Source of the DNA: Clarkia xantiana subsp. parviflora
Lineage: Eukaryota > Streptophyta > Magnoliopsida > Myrtales > Onagraceae
NCBI GenBank assembly: GCA_036873135.1
Contig: JAPTYO010000001.1
Coordinates: 24,047,774-24,111,773 of the forward strand
Direction of reading: 5' to 3'
DNA: 64,000 bases
The translations under genes were made by a program, and so were the position numbers. Of the stretch, positions 1-11,517 are shown in pieces. Position 1 is the stretch's first letter; every line of letters begins with the position of its first letter. The notes beneath the pieces are model-generated. The model searched no databases. It was not told where the DNA came from and was given only the letters and a program-made list of their open reading frames with translations.

Positions 1-817
1 GAAAAGAAAACGATTATGATTCGAACATACAAGTGATGAAGGTTATCGTCACGGATCTACAGCAACAAACCAGAGGTTGCGAGATCTACGAACGGATGAA
101 CACAAACATCATGTGTAAAGAAAAGAAATCTGTAGAGGAGAAAAAATCTCGCGGATTAAAACCGCAACAGAGAGATAGGGAAAGATTTTACCACAGTGGA
201 AGAACAACAATAGGATCGTCGAAGTGGTATGAGCTTCGTAGCTCTGATACCATGTGAAAACGAGCATGGCGGAGGTTCGCCGGAGAAACGAAGAGTCGCA
301 GCAGTGAAGAGATAAAAAGTGGCAAGGAGTTTTCAGGGATCACTTAGGTTACTTTATTATGATCCTATCACCCCAAATATATACTAAACCCTAAAAGAAT
401 AATAGCAAGATTGCACCGCAATCTCAAAGGTTCACAAGTTTGATCCTCAAACTTTTCACAAAGCTTTAGATTGACACAACTAAAAATAATAACGGTAACA
501 GGCCAAAGCCCAACAACACTTTGACTGAACCTAACCAATGACCCTGGGCCGAATCAGCCCAATCGACCAAAGGCAGCAGCTTCAGCCCAAGACCTGTGGG
601 CTTCAACAGTATAAACCTTACGTGGTATTACAATCTACCTCTTAATGCACACGACGTACTTGTCACAGCCCATATCAGGATCTTTTGCCCCAAGTTGGTA
701 ATCAGAACTCCAAGGGTCAATAGGTCTTACTCTGAAAATCTGATCACTGTCAGGTGTCTGCTCTGATACCATTATGTTAAGCCCCCACGCTCGAGATACT
801 GCCACAATAGCCTAACA
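1..817 (-). mobile_element. copia-like LTR retrotransposon remnants
   Basis: No host gene is visible. Two copies of the motif GCTCTGATACCA lie at about 241-252 and 760-771. Read on the minus strand each is TGGTATCAGAGC, the usual Ty1/copia primer-binding site matching the 3' end of initiator tRNA-Met. Each is followed on the plus strand by TG within a few bases, as expected for the end of a minus-strand LTR. I could not find matching second LTRs or target duplications, so boundaries and number of elements are unknown. The right part (about 500-817) is abutted by the LTR element that starts at 818. Confidence 0.4.
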
Positions 818-1648
818 TGTCAAACCTAAATCTGACCTAAGGCGATATACGTTTTGAAAACGTGGATTTTGAAAGAGTCGCCACTAGTTAATTATAAGGC
901 TAACTAGAAACATAAATTACCTAGGGATTATCGCATTAACACCTAGATATCAAATCGATCTACGATTAGAAATTCGAGTTCGGGGGTTGTGTTACGAATT
1001 TTTTTTTTTTAAAAAAAACAATTTTTAATTACGCCATTTCGGTACTCAATTAACCTATTTTCCAATTTTATCCTTTAAATATACATATGACTTTGATATT
1101 AGATTTATAATTAAAAATAAAAGAAATTTAAAACAAATGTTAAATTACATCAATTAGAAGCTATCAACTAAAAGCATTCAATTTAACTAAAACTATAATC
1201 ATATAGAAAAATAAAACCTATAACTATAAGCACTAAAGAGACAATCTATCATACTTAAACTAATCCTAGCACACTACGTTATCGATCATAGTACCCATTA
1301 CTATCACATGTGATATGTATGTATATTATAATAATGAATAAAATAATATACATAAACATCTCCAAACTTACAGAGACAGGCCTGTGGATTTTAGAATGGA
1401 CTTACGGACGATAGAGCTGGTGAACTTGATCAAAGGTTGGCTTTGGTTAACGGCAAGGCATCGATAACGGGGACCGGGATTCGGTGGTGTGGTCGAAAGA
1501 ACGTCAGGGATGGCTAGTTGGATTGTCGATGCTCGAAGCGGATGTGGATAGAGGTTGGGTCCAAGCAGACTCGTCGTTGGGATGGACTTCAGGCTTGTTA
1601 TCTCGAGGAAGAAGACGATGATTCAACAAACTTGAATATAATTATGAT

Positions 1649-2561
1649 GGAAAATTCTTAGGTAGGGGCGGTGTTTACACCGCCCCAATAAAAACCTGAC
1701 ACGTGTTTCTTTTTGTTTTCAACAATTTTTTCTTACCATTTTTTTTATTCTTTTATTTCCGTTTCTCTCTCCAACTTTTTTTTGTCTTTTACTGCTCATC
1801 AGAAAAGAAATACATTTCCGCTTTCTTTAATTTTTTTTTATAAGTTTTCTTTAATGGTTATAATTATTTACTTATTACATATCTTTCCTATTTTACCAAA
1901 AACAAATTTTTGTTCTTATGATTATTTGTCAAATGTTTAGATGAGGTTGATGAAATATATGATTATTGTATAACTTTTTTTTTTACAAAAAATTGTAGGG
2001 TTGAGCGTTCCTTATAAATAGAGCACTAATTAAATTGTGACGACAGTATTGTGATTTTGTCTAAAACCTATGGAATTGGTGAACCCTAGAGGACAAATGT
2101 AACAATTTTTTAATGTATATTTTCTCTATAGAGTTCACCCATTCCGATAGGGTTTTTTAGAAAAAAAAAAATTATAAAATTACTTGCACAATTCGATGGG
2201 TGTCACATTTAACCCGTAACGTTTTAAAAAAAAATCACTACAAAACTACTTGCCATGTAGTACACTGTAACCAAATTCAAAAAAAAAAAAAATTCACAAT
2301 ATATTTAACGGAAAAAGGGAAATAAATGATATAAGTATAACTATATTTATTTTAAATAAAGAAAGATTAAAATAGTTTTTTTTTTTTTTTTCTCGTAACA
2401 TGTAACGAGAGGAGAGAGAGGGTGTGAGTCCTGGCTTTGAAGGATAGGAGAAAAGTAACGAAAAAACAAAGGAAAATCTATGAAAGTAATATAAAATAAT
2501 AACAACACGTGGCAGCTTTTTATTGGGGCGGTGTAACACCGCCCCTACCTAAGAATTTCCC
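1649..2561. mobile_element. Mutator-type MITE inserted in the LTR
   Basis: The ends are inverted copies of each other for about 37 bp: left GGAAAATTCTTAGGTAGG, right CCTACCTAAGAATTTCCC. Both are directly flanked by the 9-bp repeat AATTATGAT (1640-1648 and 2562-2570). The other LTR lacks this segment and shows the site as a single AATTATGAT-like copy, which proves insertion. A 9-bp duplication is the hallmark of the Mutator superfamily. The length is 913 bp and no transposase is encoded, so the element is non-autonomous. Each terminal repeat itself contains a small palindrome (GGGGCGGTGT/ACACCGCCCC). Confidence 0.88.
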
Positions 2562-2652
2562 AATTATGATAATAATACCAAACTAAATTAAAACTAAAAT
2601 CAGTAAAGAATCAAAAACGATCTTCAGCTTTTCTTGTCGTCCCCCTTCAACT

Positions 2653-2675
2653 CCCCCCCCCCCCCCCCCCCCCCC
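2653..2675. repeat. 23-bp poly-C tract
   Basis: Uninterrupted run of 23 C in the left LTR. The matching place in the right LTR (about 9090-9105) has only a four-C run, so the tract expanded after insertion or is an assembly artefact. Confidence 0.85.
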
Positions 2676-2970
2676 TTTTTTACATGTAAACATACAACTA
2701 TATATATAGGCTAAGATAGCATCTAGGGTTTAGCTCTAATTAGGTAGTAAATTACATTGATTTATTCAACTAATAAATGCTAAATATTCAGAAATTTAAT
2801 ACTAAATATTCAACAAATATTTTCTACAATAAATACAATAACTATCCTAATTTTGCCGGAGCCATTTTTGGAAGCTTTCATGACTTGCCATATTTAAATA
2901 CTTCCATTTTTAGAGCGTCACAGATAACATTTTGAACGTGCTACGCGCGGACCAAAATTAGGTGTTTACA

Positions 2971-2990
2971 GTTTGCCCCTCTTTGGGCGG
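2971..2990 (-). other. polypurine tract of the LARD-like element
   Basis: On the minus strand this reads as a purine-rich stretch (CAAAGAGGGGCAAAC core) ending directly at the TGTAAACACC start of the LTR. That is the expected plus-strand priming site in reverse transcription. Confidence 0.6.
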
Positions 2991-3109
2991 ATTCCCGTAC
3001 AACATGTTCGAGGGGATTCGTCCAAAGACGAGTGAACACTAATTTTTGTTAGGAAGTATATCTTCTTTTGAGTCTTCGAATCTTCAAGGGAACTCCTAAC
3101 TTATTTCGG

Positions 3110-3500
3110 ACGGTGCAAAAAAAGTAAAGCCTCCAATGGCAGTGCGGAATGTAGAGCCTCCAGCGGCAGTGCAGTAAATAAGAGCCTCTCGTGGCGGTGC
3201 GGAAAAGTAAAGCATCGGTCAGCGATGTCCCTGTTGACGGTGCTTCCGTTGGCGGTGCGTAAAGTAAAGTCTCCAGTGGCGTGCAGTAACGAAAAGCCTC
3301 GGTCGGCGGTACCCCTATTGACGGTACTTCCGTTGGCGGTGCGTAAAAGTAAAGCCTCCAGTGGCGTGCAGTAACGAAAAGCCTCCAGTGGCGTGCAGAC
3401 AGAAAAAGCCTCCAATGGCGTGCAGTAAAGTAAAACCTCAATCGACGATGCCTCCAGTGGCGAGCGATAAGTAAAAGCTTCCAGTGGCGTGACTTGCGAA
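3110..3500. repeat. minisatellite array 1, about 27-bp unit
   Basis: Degenerate tandem repeats with the core GCCTCCAGTGGCGTGCAGTA, some units carrying changed bases or small deletions. The array lies in the 3' part of the interior of the LARD-like element. The open frames over it on the minus strand (3049-3688) are low-complexity products of the repeat and are not taken as genes. Confidence 0.75.
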
Positions 3501-3599
3501 GACTGAATACTAAGCTTCGTTCGTCGGGGGTGACTCTCAGAAAGCTGGAAAACTTCAGATCCTGATTTTCGGTGTGTGACTTGTAGGAACAGACTGTAA

Positions 3600-3835
3600 C
3601 AGACATACTCATCCTTGAATGGTGACTCGTGAGAGCAGACTGTAACCGTCCCGTTTGTCACGAGACTCGTAGGAACAGACCTACTCATCCTTGAATTGTG
3701 ACTCGCAAGAGCAGACTGTAACCGTCCCGCTTGCCGTCAAGTTGACTCGTAGGAAGAGACTGTAACAGTCCTACTCATCCTTGAAAGGTGACTCGCGAGA
3801 ACAAACTGTAACCGTCCCACTTGCTGTGAAGTTGA
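3600..3835. repeat. minisatellite array 2, about 76-90-bp unit
   Basis: Repeated blocks contain CTACTCATCCTTGAA and GACTCGTAGGAACAGACTG followed by TAACCGTCCC. There are about three units of uneven length, next to array 1. Confidence 0.65.
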
Positions 3836-4129
3836 CTTTAGAAGACGCCGTGTCGTAGACAATACACATGCGCATGAATGTCTGTCCCTAATTTTTGCCT
3901 AAATCGCGCATGGTGCGACAATCTAGCGGGATCTTTTTATTTATTTCTTTTTTAAATTTCTCTCTTATTCTCTCCTTTTGCCACGGTCGATTGAGAGATT
4001 TCCGGCCGTGCCCCTCAGTTTTTTTCTTCTCCTTTTACCATGATTACAATTTCTGAAATTACAAACATGCTCCTCATTTCCTGATTTTGCCTAGACCGCC
4101 CTTTCAGGTTTTCAACCTAGCGGAAGCAC

Positions 4130-5245
4130 TCTTTTTTGTGGTAGCCAATTGCTGGGTGGCTGTGACCCGTACTTTATTTTCCGCCTCGATGCGAGAGTAT
4201 TTGTAGCCGTTTGGAGGGTGGCTGTGACCCTTTTCTCACCGTCTTCAATGTTGCCGGAGCTCTTTTGATTGTAGCCATTTGGAGGGTGGTTGTGGCTAGG
4301 GGTGAAACAAAAATCCTGTTAGTCCGAAAAACCGGTGAAAACCGAACTGGTCCGAATCGAAAAAAACTGAATCCGCAATATGCGATTTGGTGTTTGGTCG
4401 GATTTTTTTTACTCGAAATCGGTTTTTCGGTCCGGTTCGGATTTTAAGCTTTGAGGACCGTGGAGACCGAACAGACCGTTATGCAAATTAAATATAAACA
4501 TTATATATTATATTAGTTGATATTAATTAATATAAATAATTAATTATGTTAATTAAATTTTAAAATAGTCACTTATGAATATTATTTTTTATATTTGTAT
4601 TATTTAATTTATTTAATTATATTAATTGAAGTTATTTATCATTTCGATATGATATTTTCCGTGAAAATGATGAGAATTGTAAATGGTAATTGTTAATATT
4701 GGATTTTCGGTTTAAACCGAAAACCGAGCCGAAAAACCCGTACTACTAATGGACTGTTTATTTTTTCTCAAACGGTTTTTGGTCAGATTTTTTTAAAGGA
4801 AAAAACCGGACCTAAAATTTAGGTACCCGACCGAAATAAGCAAAAATCCGGTCCGGTTTCACCCCTAGCTGTGACCTTTCATTCCTCGTCTCTGATCCGG
4901 GAAACACTCTTTGTATGTAACCATTTTGAGGGTGGTTGTGACCCTTTCACTTAATACCCGCCATCGATGTTCCGGGAACGATCTTTTAATTATAGTCGTT
5001 TGGAGGGACGACTGTGACCCTTTCTTTTATTTTCCCGCCCTCACCGGGTTCGCTGGATCACTATTTTTGTGTAGCCATTTTAAGGGTGGATGTGGCCCTT
5101 TCTTTGTAGTCGTTTTAGGGACGACTGAGACCCTCTTTATTTGTAGTTGATTTAGGGACAACTATGACCCTTTTATTTCTTCATGCTCTCACAAGATTGC
5201 ATGGACACTCTCTTTATTTTTCTGTAGCTGATTAAAGGGCGACTA
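4130..5245. repeat. minisatellite array 3, 60-100-bp unit
   Basis: About ten degenerate units share GTAGCCATTTGGAGGGTGG followed by CTGTGACCCTTT. Spacer sequences between the cores differ. The array is interrupted by the hAT-type MITE at 4297-4867, and an AT microsatellite lies at its right end (about 5253-5275). Confidence 0.7.
4297..4867. mobile_element. hAT-type MITE (family also at 61230-62364)
   Basis: The 571-bp element has terminal inverted repeats TAGGGGTGAAAC and GTTTCACCCCTA. It splits one unit of minisatellite array 3. The flanking 8 bp are GTTGTGGC and GCTGTGAC (6 of 8 identical), consistent with a decayed 8-bp duplication of the hAT superfamily. Both arms are rich in CCGGT/ACCGG and TTTTCGG motifs and the middle is AT-rich. 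It encodes no protein. The copy at 61230-62364 is the same family in the opposite orientation. Confidence 0.8.
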
Positions 5246-6690
5246 TGAACCTAAATATATATATATATATATATATTTGCTTTTTTGCGTCTTTTTTTTA
5301 AGAAAATTTTAACGAAAATAATCAACAACAATTATGTACATGCCCCTAGTGGCAAATTGAAAATTTTTAATTCAAAATATCTTCCAGAGAAGGACTCAGT
5401 TGATTGAGTCAAAATATGTCGGTCGTGCTGACGCCTTGGATTGACCCTACGGCCAATGGATGACATAGGCAATGATTTCTTCTCTCGGCTTCCCAAGTGT
5501 CCTGGCTATTTCTCAATCTCATCTGGGGATTCCCCACGGTTAGCACTGACGAGTTTAGACTTCTTCACATGACGAATGTATGACTTGGTTGAGGATCACA
5601 CATGGATGACGTGGAGTAGTCCACATTGGGGCTCAGATATTGCATGAGGTAACTTGAATAAATTCGGCAACTGACACAAGAATGGTCGGCGAGCAAATTG
5701 TCGTGCACGAGATATGCTCTTCAGAGGCTTTTATTTGGATAATCATCCGAGCTGCACAATGAGTAAGGAAAAACTCAAATTTCGGGGAGAAAATTGATCA
5801 CAACTTCTCTTACTTGGTGCCCGACGTCTTTAATGGAAATTTGCTCCATATGTGAATGGATCTGTTGCATGTTCCGACTTTTTCTTCATATGGTGGTTGT
5901 GCTTGATCTGAACGGGATATGTCATTTGGTTACCACTGACCAGTTTACACGTCACCGTAAAATTGATGTATGGCTTGGTTCGGGGACGCGTATGAATTCC
6001 ACACATGGTAGGTGAAATTTTGGCATGGAAGTTCTTTGAAGCAGTCACATTTCACGTGGTTGCGACCTCGTCGAAGTGTTCGTCTGATCTGCAAAAAGAG
6101 TAGGGACACTCTAATCTCAAGGAAAAAATCAAGTACAATTCATCTTACCTGAGCGTTGGATATCCCGAGTGCGCAATTTGTGCTTCGTGCAACTGGATGA
6201 CTGCATGTTCCTTTTATGTTGCCCCATTGTGCCGTCAGAACTTATATGTGCAGGATACCTAACCAAGGGTACCTGAAAAGAGTGAATGAAAAATCAGTGT
6301 AGAGAATATGAGAAATAATGCATGATTATTATTATTTTTTTTAAAACTCTAATGAAATTCATTTCATAATTTTAATTACTTAAAAAAAATAAAAAATTAC
6401 GATCTAAGGTGTTTTGCAAAATCATGGCATTCAATGAGCTCGTTGATTGCATCATATGGCTCGAACACAGGACAGATGTACAAAACGAAGTTTTTTCAAA
6501 AAAAGATTCCCCGTCCTTTGTTTATACTCGAATAGTCGCACTCAACTGCACAGTTAAACTATTTTCTCAAAAATAGAATCAAATCTATTTTATAAAATGC
6601 CAGCTCATGCGAAGGCTGATACGATATTGCCAAAAAAAGTGCAATACATCTTGGATAAAAACGAATGACACTTTGAGTTTTTTTTTTAAA
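5246..6690. other. unassigned LARD interior
   Basis: Non-repetitive, non-coding interior of the LARD-like element between minisatellite arrays 3 and 4. Short open frames (for example 5794-6015 plus, 5830-6048 minus) show no recognisable domain. I see no gene or regulatory motif here. Confidence 0.5.
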
Positions 6691-7700
6691 TGCTCATGCA
6701 TGCTCGAAAGTTAAAGTTCTACAGTTAAGAAACTTGCAACTTACAACCAGTTCACTTGAATGATACATATGGAATGTATGTACGAAATGAAAAATCCAGG
6801 TAAAATTTTTTTATAAAAAGAAATACAAATGCAATGCATGTTTGGAATTAAAAGCTAAACAACTAAGAGAAGATTTACAATCTATCTAAAAAACTGTTTT
6901 TCCTACAATGTCTATGAGATGTACATGAGATGAAAGTTGTACAGTTGAGAAAACTTACAAGCTACCTGATTTTTTTTTTAGGTGCAGACAAAAAAAAAAT
7001 CAATGCATCCTAGTTGCTCAAAATTGAAAAATCAAATGAATTTTTTTTTTAAATGCATATGAGATGCACAAAAATAAATAAAAGATGCAAACTTAAAAAT
7101 AAAAGTATGCAACTAAGAAAAATTACAATTTACCTGAAATGTTTTTTTTTTGTTCGAAAATAATGTATATGAGATGCATGTCTTTAAAAAAAGTCAAGTA
7201 AATTTTTTTTTTTTAACAAAGAGCCCTAAAACTAAGAGAGTTTACGATTTATCTAAAAATGTTTTTTTTTTAAAAAAAAAAATCAATGCATATTGGGTGC
7301 ATTATAAAAAATAAAACAATTCAGGTAAAAAGTTTTTTTTGAAATGATACATATGGAATGCACGTTCGAAATTAGAAGCTCTAATAGCTAAAGAGCAATT
7401 ACAGATTTTCCTAAAATGTTTTTCAAAGACAACACATATGCGACGCACTAAACAAAATTACAACTTACATGAAAAGTTTTTTTAAAAAATAATGCGTATG
7501 AAACACATGTATATAAAAGAAAAAATTCATGTAAGAGGTTTTTTTTAAAAAAAAAAAAAACAATGTGTACGAAATGCATGTTTGAAAAGAAAATTTCTAC
7601 AACTAAAAGACTAATTACTTAGCTTTTTTTTTTAAAATGCAATGAGATGAATGCTTAAAAAAAAAGGTTACTCAGATAGAAAAAACCTACAGATTACATG
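6690..7700. repeat. minisatellite array 4, about 110-bp degenerate unit
   Basis: Recurring elements are a poly-T/poly-A run, then a block like ATGCATATGAGATGCA, then AACTAAGA.AATTACAATTTACCTGAAA. Roughly eight units with high divergence are present. This is the 5' side of the interior in the reading direction of the element (minus strand). Confidence 0.6.
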
Positions 7701-8153
7701 ATAACTTTTTTTACAACAAAAGGTGGATAAAAAAAGGACATGTTAGGGGGGGGGGTCTAAAAAAGAGGGTGGCTTTGCTCTACAAGGTAGGTTCCACTGA
7801 TAGGTTCCCGACAATGTGGTTTCCTCCCCCCATCATAGGGATCACGAGACATTCACAAGCGAGTGGAGTTTTTTCGAGTCGTACCGACGGCCCAGCCGCA
7901 CCGGTCGTACCGTACTAAACCTCTGGGGTTCCTAGTCGCCCTGTTTTTAGGCGTTTAGGACATTACACTAAAGTGAGTGTGTGCGAATAAAAATAATACA
8001 TATACAACAAAGAAAAATAGTCAGTCATAATAAAAACTTAACTTCACACCTGAAATCACAAAAAAAAAAAAAAAAAACCAAGTTAGAATAACAAAGTCAA
8101 ATAAAAAAACATGGCAAATAAGCAAATATAAAGAGCCCGAACCCTCTAAAACT

Positions 8154-8171
8154 TCCCCAACAGAGTCGCCA
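8154..8171 (-). other. primer-binding site of the LARD-like element
   Basis: On the minus strand the sequence is TGGCGACTCTGTTGGGGA, starting with the TGG that pairs with a tRNA CCA end. It lies three bases inside the end of the right LTR. This fixes the element on the minus strand. The tRNA was not identified with certainty. Confidence 0.7.
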
Positions 8172-8174
8172 AAT

Positions 8175-9393
8175 TGTCAGACCTAAATCTGATATAAGGT
8201 GATATACGTTTTGAAAGCGTGGATTTTAAAAGAGTCGTCACTAGTTAATTATAAGGCTAACTAGAAACATAAATTACCTAGGGATTATCGAATTAACAAC
8301 TAGATATCAAATCGATCTACGATTAGAAATTCGAGTTCGGGGGTTCTGTTACGAATTAAAAAAAAAAAAAAAATTAGTTACGCCCTTTCGATACTCAATT
8401 AACTTATTTGCCAATTTTATCCTTTAAATATACATACGACTTTGATATCAGATTTATAATTAAAAATAAAAGAAATTTAAAACAAATGTTAAATTACGTC
8501 AATTAGAAGCTATCAACTAAAAGCATTCAATTTAACTAAAACTATAACCATATAGAAAAATAAAACCTATAACTATAAGCATTAAAGAGACTATCTATCA
8601 TACTTAAACTAATCCTAGCACATTACGTTATCTATCATAGTACCCATTACTATCACATGTGATATGTATGTATATTATAATAATGAATAAAATAATATAC
8701 ATAAACATCTTCAAACTTACATAGACAGGCATGTGGATTTTAGAATGGACTTACGGATGACAGAGCTGGTGAACTTGATCAAAGGTTGGCTTTGGCTAAC
8801 GGCGAGGCATGGGTAACGGGGACCGGGATTCGGTGGTGTGGTCGAAAGAACGTCAGGGATGGCTAGTTGGATTGTCGATGCTCGAAGCGGATGTGAACAG
8901 AGGTTGGGTCCAAGCAGACTCGTCGTGGGGATGAACTTCGGGCTTGTTATCTCGAGGAAGAAGAAGATGATTCAATAAACTTAAATATAATAATGATAAT
9001 AATATCAAACTAAATTAAAACTAAAATCAGTAAAGAATAAAAAACGATGAATGTTGATTTTATTTCTTCAACTTTTCTTGTCGTCCCCCTTCAATTCCCC
9101 ATTTTACATGTAAACATACAATTGTATATATAGGCTAAGATAGCATCTAGGGTTTAGCTCTAATTATGTAGTAAATTACATTGATTTATTCAAGTAATAA
9201 ATGCTAAATATTCAGAAATTTAATACTAAATATTCAACAAATATTTTCTACAATAAATACAATAACTATCCTAATTTTATCGGAGCCATTTTTGAAAGCT
9301 TCATGACTTGCCATATTTAAATACTTTTATTTTTAGCGCGTCATATGTAACATTTTGAACGTGCTACGCGCAGACCAAAATTAGGTGTTTACA
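8175..9393 (-). repeat. right LTR (5' LTR) of the LARD-like element
   Basis: 1219 bp, from TGTCAGACC to GTGTTTACA on the plus strand. It matches the left LTR without the MITE and without the long C tract. The next bases, TAACC, are the probable target duplication. From 9394 to about 9790 the DNA is AT-rich with nothing recognisable. Confidence 0.85.
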
Positions 9394-9789
9394 TAACCAG
9401 ACTTAATTGAACCCGTTTTCCTCATTAATAACTCATTTGGTTAGTAATGTTGATTTTTATTTCTTAAAATTATTATTTAAGTATCTAAGATTCAGATTTT
9501 GATTAAATAATTGAAATTGTTTTATTTAGTCACTTATATATTATATCTAAATTTATCAAATGATTAGAAAACTACTAGTGTATCTTACCTTTCAATTCAA
9601 GTGTTTTAAATCGTTTTCTTCATAAATTTTATAAAAAAAATTCACAAAGTCAAATGTAAAAAAAATAAAATAAAAATGCAAGATTCAATTTTGGAAGAAA
9701 AAAATGTGAATTATTTTAATGAAAATTTTTTAAGTTATTTTTTTATTGAAAAACTTAATAAATTGATAAAAGAAATACGATAAAAACAT

Positions 9790-11220
9790 GATGAAGATAG
9801 AGCAGAGATATTAGTTTTTGGCATGATCCTTGGGTTGGAGGTTGCCCTCTTCGTTCCTATATTCATGGGCCCCTCCAACCAAATGAGGAAAGCTTGATGG
9901 TTAGTGATATTTTTACTAACACTTATTGGAATTTAGATGGTCTTTCTGTTAAACTCCCTAAGGATATTTCCCAAGTATCCCAGGTGATATTAGCAATCAG
10001 TCTAAAGATAAGAAAGTGTGGAGCTACTCCAGTTCAATTCACTATTCTAACTCTGCAGCTTACTCACTCATCGCTGGTCATGACATGAGCGTTCTACCTC
10101 AAATGTGTTGGGACTGGGTTTGGAAACTGCCTACCATTCCTAAGATCCAACAATTCATTTGGTTATGCCCTAAATGAAAACTTGCAACTAGTGAATTGCT
10201 TCATCATAGGGGTTGTAATATCAGTCTGATTTGCCGCTTATGTGAGTCCAATGTAGAAGATATTAGCCATATCCTCCGTGGTTGTGAACCTGCAAGCAGA
10301 ATGTGGAATAATGCAAGTGTCCCTTCCATATTTGTTGATTCTATCCATTTTCCGCTTGCCTCTTGGATTAGAACTTGTTGTCAATTTACTGGCCACAGAG
10401 TTCAAGGAATTGATTGGCCTACTTTTTTTACTTATGCTATTTGGAATTTGTGGAAAAATCGGAACCCTCATGTTTTTAACTGTAAAAACCTTGCTAATGA
10501 TTTGTTTGTTGTCTCACTTACTCAGGCAAAGTTTTACAAAACCACCATGGATTCCTCTGATGTGCATTGTGATCTTTCCTTTATTTCTGTTAGATGTGAT
10601 CTTTCCTTTATTTCTGTTAGACGGGATCCACCCGAAATTGAATGGTTTAAACTCAACACTGATGGTGCTGCTTTGGGAAATCCAGGCAAAGCAGGGTCTG
10701 GAGGTGCCATCAGAGACCACATGGGACCAATGGATATCTGGGTTCTCTAGGAAATTGGGATTTACTAACAGTCTTGTTGCGGAGTGTTGGGCGATCCGTG
10801 ATGGATTAACTCTAGCAAGACAGTTGGGAATCCACTCCTTACACCTGAAAACAGATTCTCTATCTGCTCATCGTCTCATCTCTGATGGTAACTCCTATAA
10901 TTTGAAACTGATGCCACTCATTTTGGATTGCAGGAATCTTATGCTTAAGTTCCCACGATTCAAGTTCAGACATGTGTATCGAGAAGGAAATGTAGTTGTC
11001 GATGCCATGGCAGAAATGACTATACTCCAACAGTCCAATTTCGTCAAACATGACATTCCACCCGGAGAAGTCAAAATTCGTATGTTCAAGGATATTTCTG
11101 GTCATCCAGAAATTAGGATAGTTAAAGTTAGTTAATCTTTGACTATATGTATTAAGACGTTAGTGCTTTCAGCACTTTTAGATTGTTTTTGACTTCCCTT
11201 TATTACAAAAGAAAAAAAAA
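9790..11220 (+). pseudogene. LINE (L1-type) 3' end: zf-RVT and RNase H, broken
   Basis: Conceptual translation gives the C-terminal part of a plant L1 ORF2. The start (about 9810-9890) has the FWHDPW motif found after reverse transcriptase. The segment 10020-10480 is a zinc-binding reverse-transcriptase-like (zf-RVT) domain with cysteines in CRLCES and a WNLWKNRN motif. The segment 10630-11130 is an RNase H-like domain starting FKLNTDGAA. It is dead: there is a stop at 10175-10177, and frame changes near 9985 and 10710-10740. A short direct repeat (about 10567-10622) duplicates a stretch of codons. The 3' end at about 11205-11222 is an A-rich tail, as expected for target-primed reverse transcription. 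The 5' part is missing. Between 11222 and 11517 I see nothing else. Confidence 0.8.
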
Positions 11221-11517
11221 AACACTATATCTTAGACATTTCATTTTAATATAACCAAATTGTCACATTATAAAATATAGGTTTGAGTGGAAATAATTAC
11301 AATTTTTAGAGCTAAATGTGCACAATGCAAAAAATTGAGGGAGACCCGGGTAGTCACTTTAGAGCTAGCTACCTGATCACAATACATTAACAAATTCTTT
11401 CACCACTAGATAGATAGCAAATAATAGTTTCTGAGAAGCCTATTTAAGAGCAGCAATTGAAACTAAATAAGCATCTATTTTAGCATTCATTACATAATGA
11501 TGATAATAATCAGTAGT

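Larger units (their letters stand above)
818..2970 (-). repeat. left LTR (3' LTR) of the LARD-like element
   Basis: It aligns along its whole length with 8175-9393, apart from one 913-bp insertion (1649-2561) plus its 9-bp target duplication. Without that, the LTR is about 1231 bp. The sequence starts TGTCAAACC and ends GTGTTTACA on the plus strand. It also has a 23-C tract (2653-2675) where the other LTR has only four C. Scattered differences from the right LTR show an older insertion than the gypsy element at 21905-33205. Confidence 0.85.
818..9393 (-). mobile_element. large non-coding LTR retrotransposon (LARD-like)
   Basis: Two LTRs (818-2970 and 8175-9393) bound about 5.2 kb of interior. 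On the minus strand the LTR begins TGTAAACACC and ends in CA. A PBS-like sequence sits just inside the right LTR, and a purine tract (GAGGGGC core, minus strand) sits just inside the left LTR, so the element reads right to left. The flanks are TAACA and TAACC, a 5-bp target duplication with one mismatch. No gag, protease, RT or integrase similarity was found on either strand. The interior is instead four minisatellite arrays. It resembles large retrotransposon derivatives that need enzymes from elsewhere. The PBS type (TGGCGACTCTG...) suggests a gypsy ancestor, which is inference. Confidence 0.8.

Noticed and set aside
3049..3688. Two overlapping minus-strand open frames with arginine/histidine- or leucine-rich repeats
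   Set aside because: They translate the minisatellite array in two frames. Both frames being open is a result of repeat composition, and no family matches.
10278..11135. A single 285-codon plus-strand frame taken as one gene
   Set aside because: Only its second half is real RNase H. The first half is the wrong frame of the zf-RVT region, so the element is a frameshifted pseudogene.
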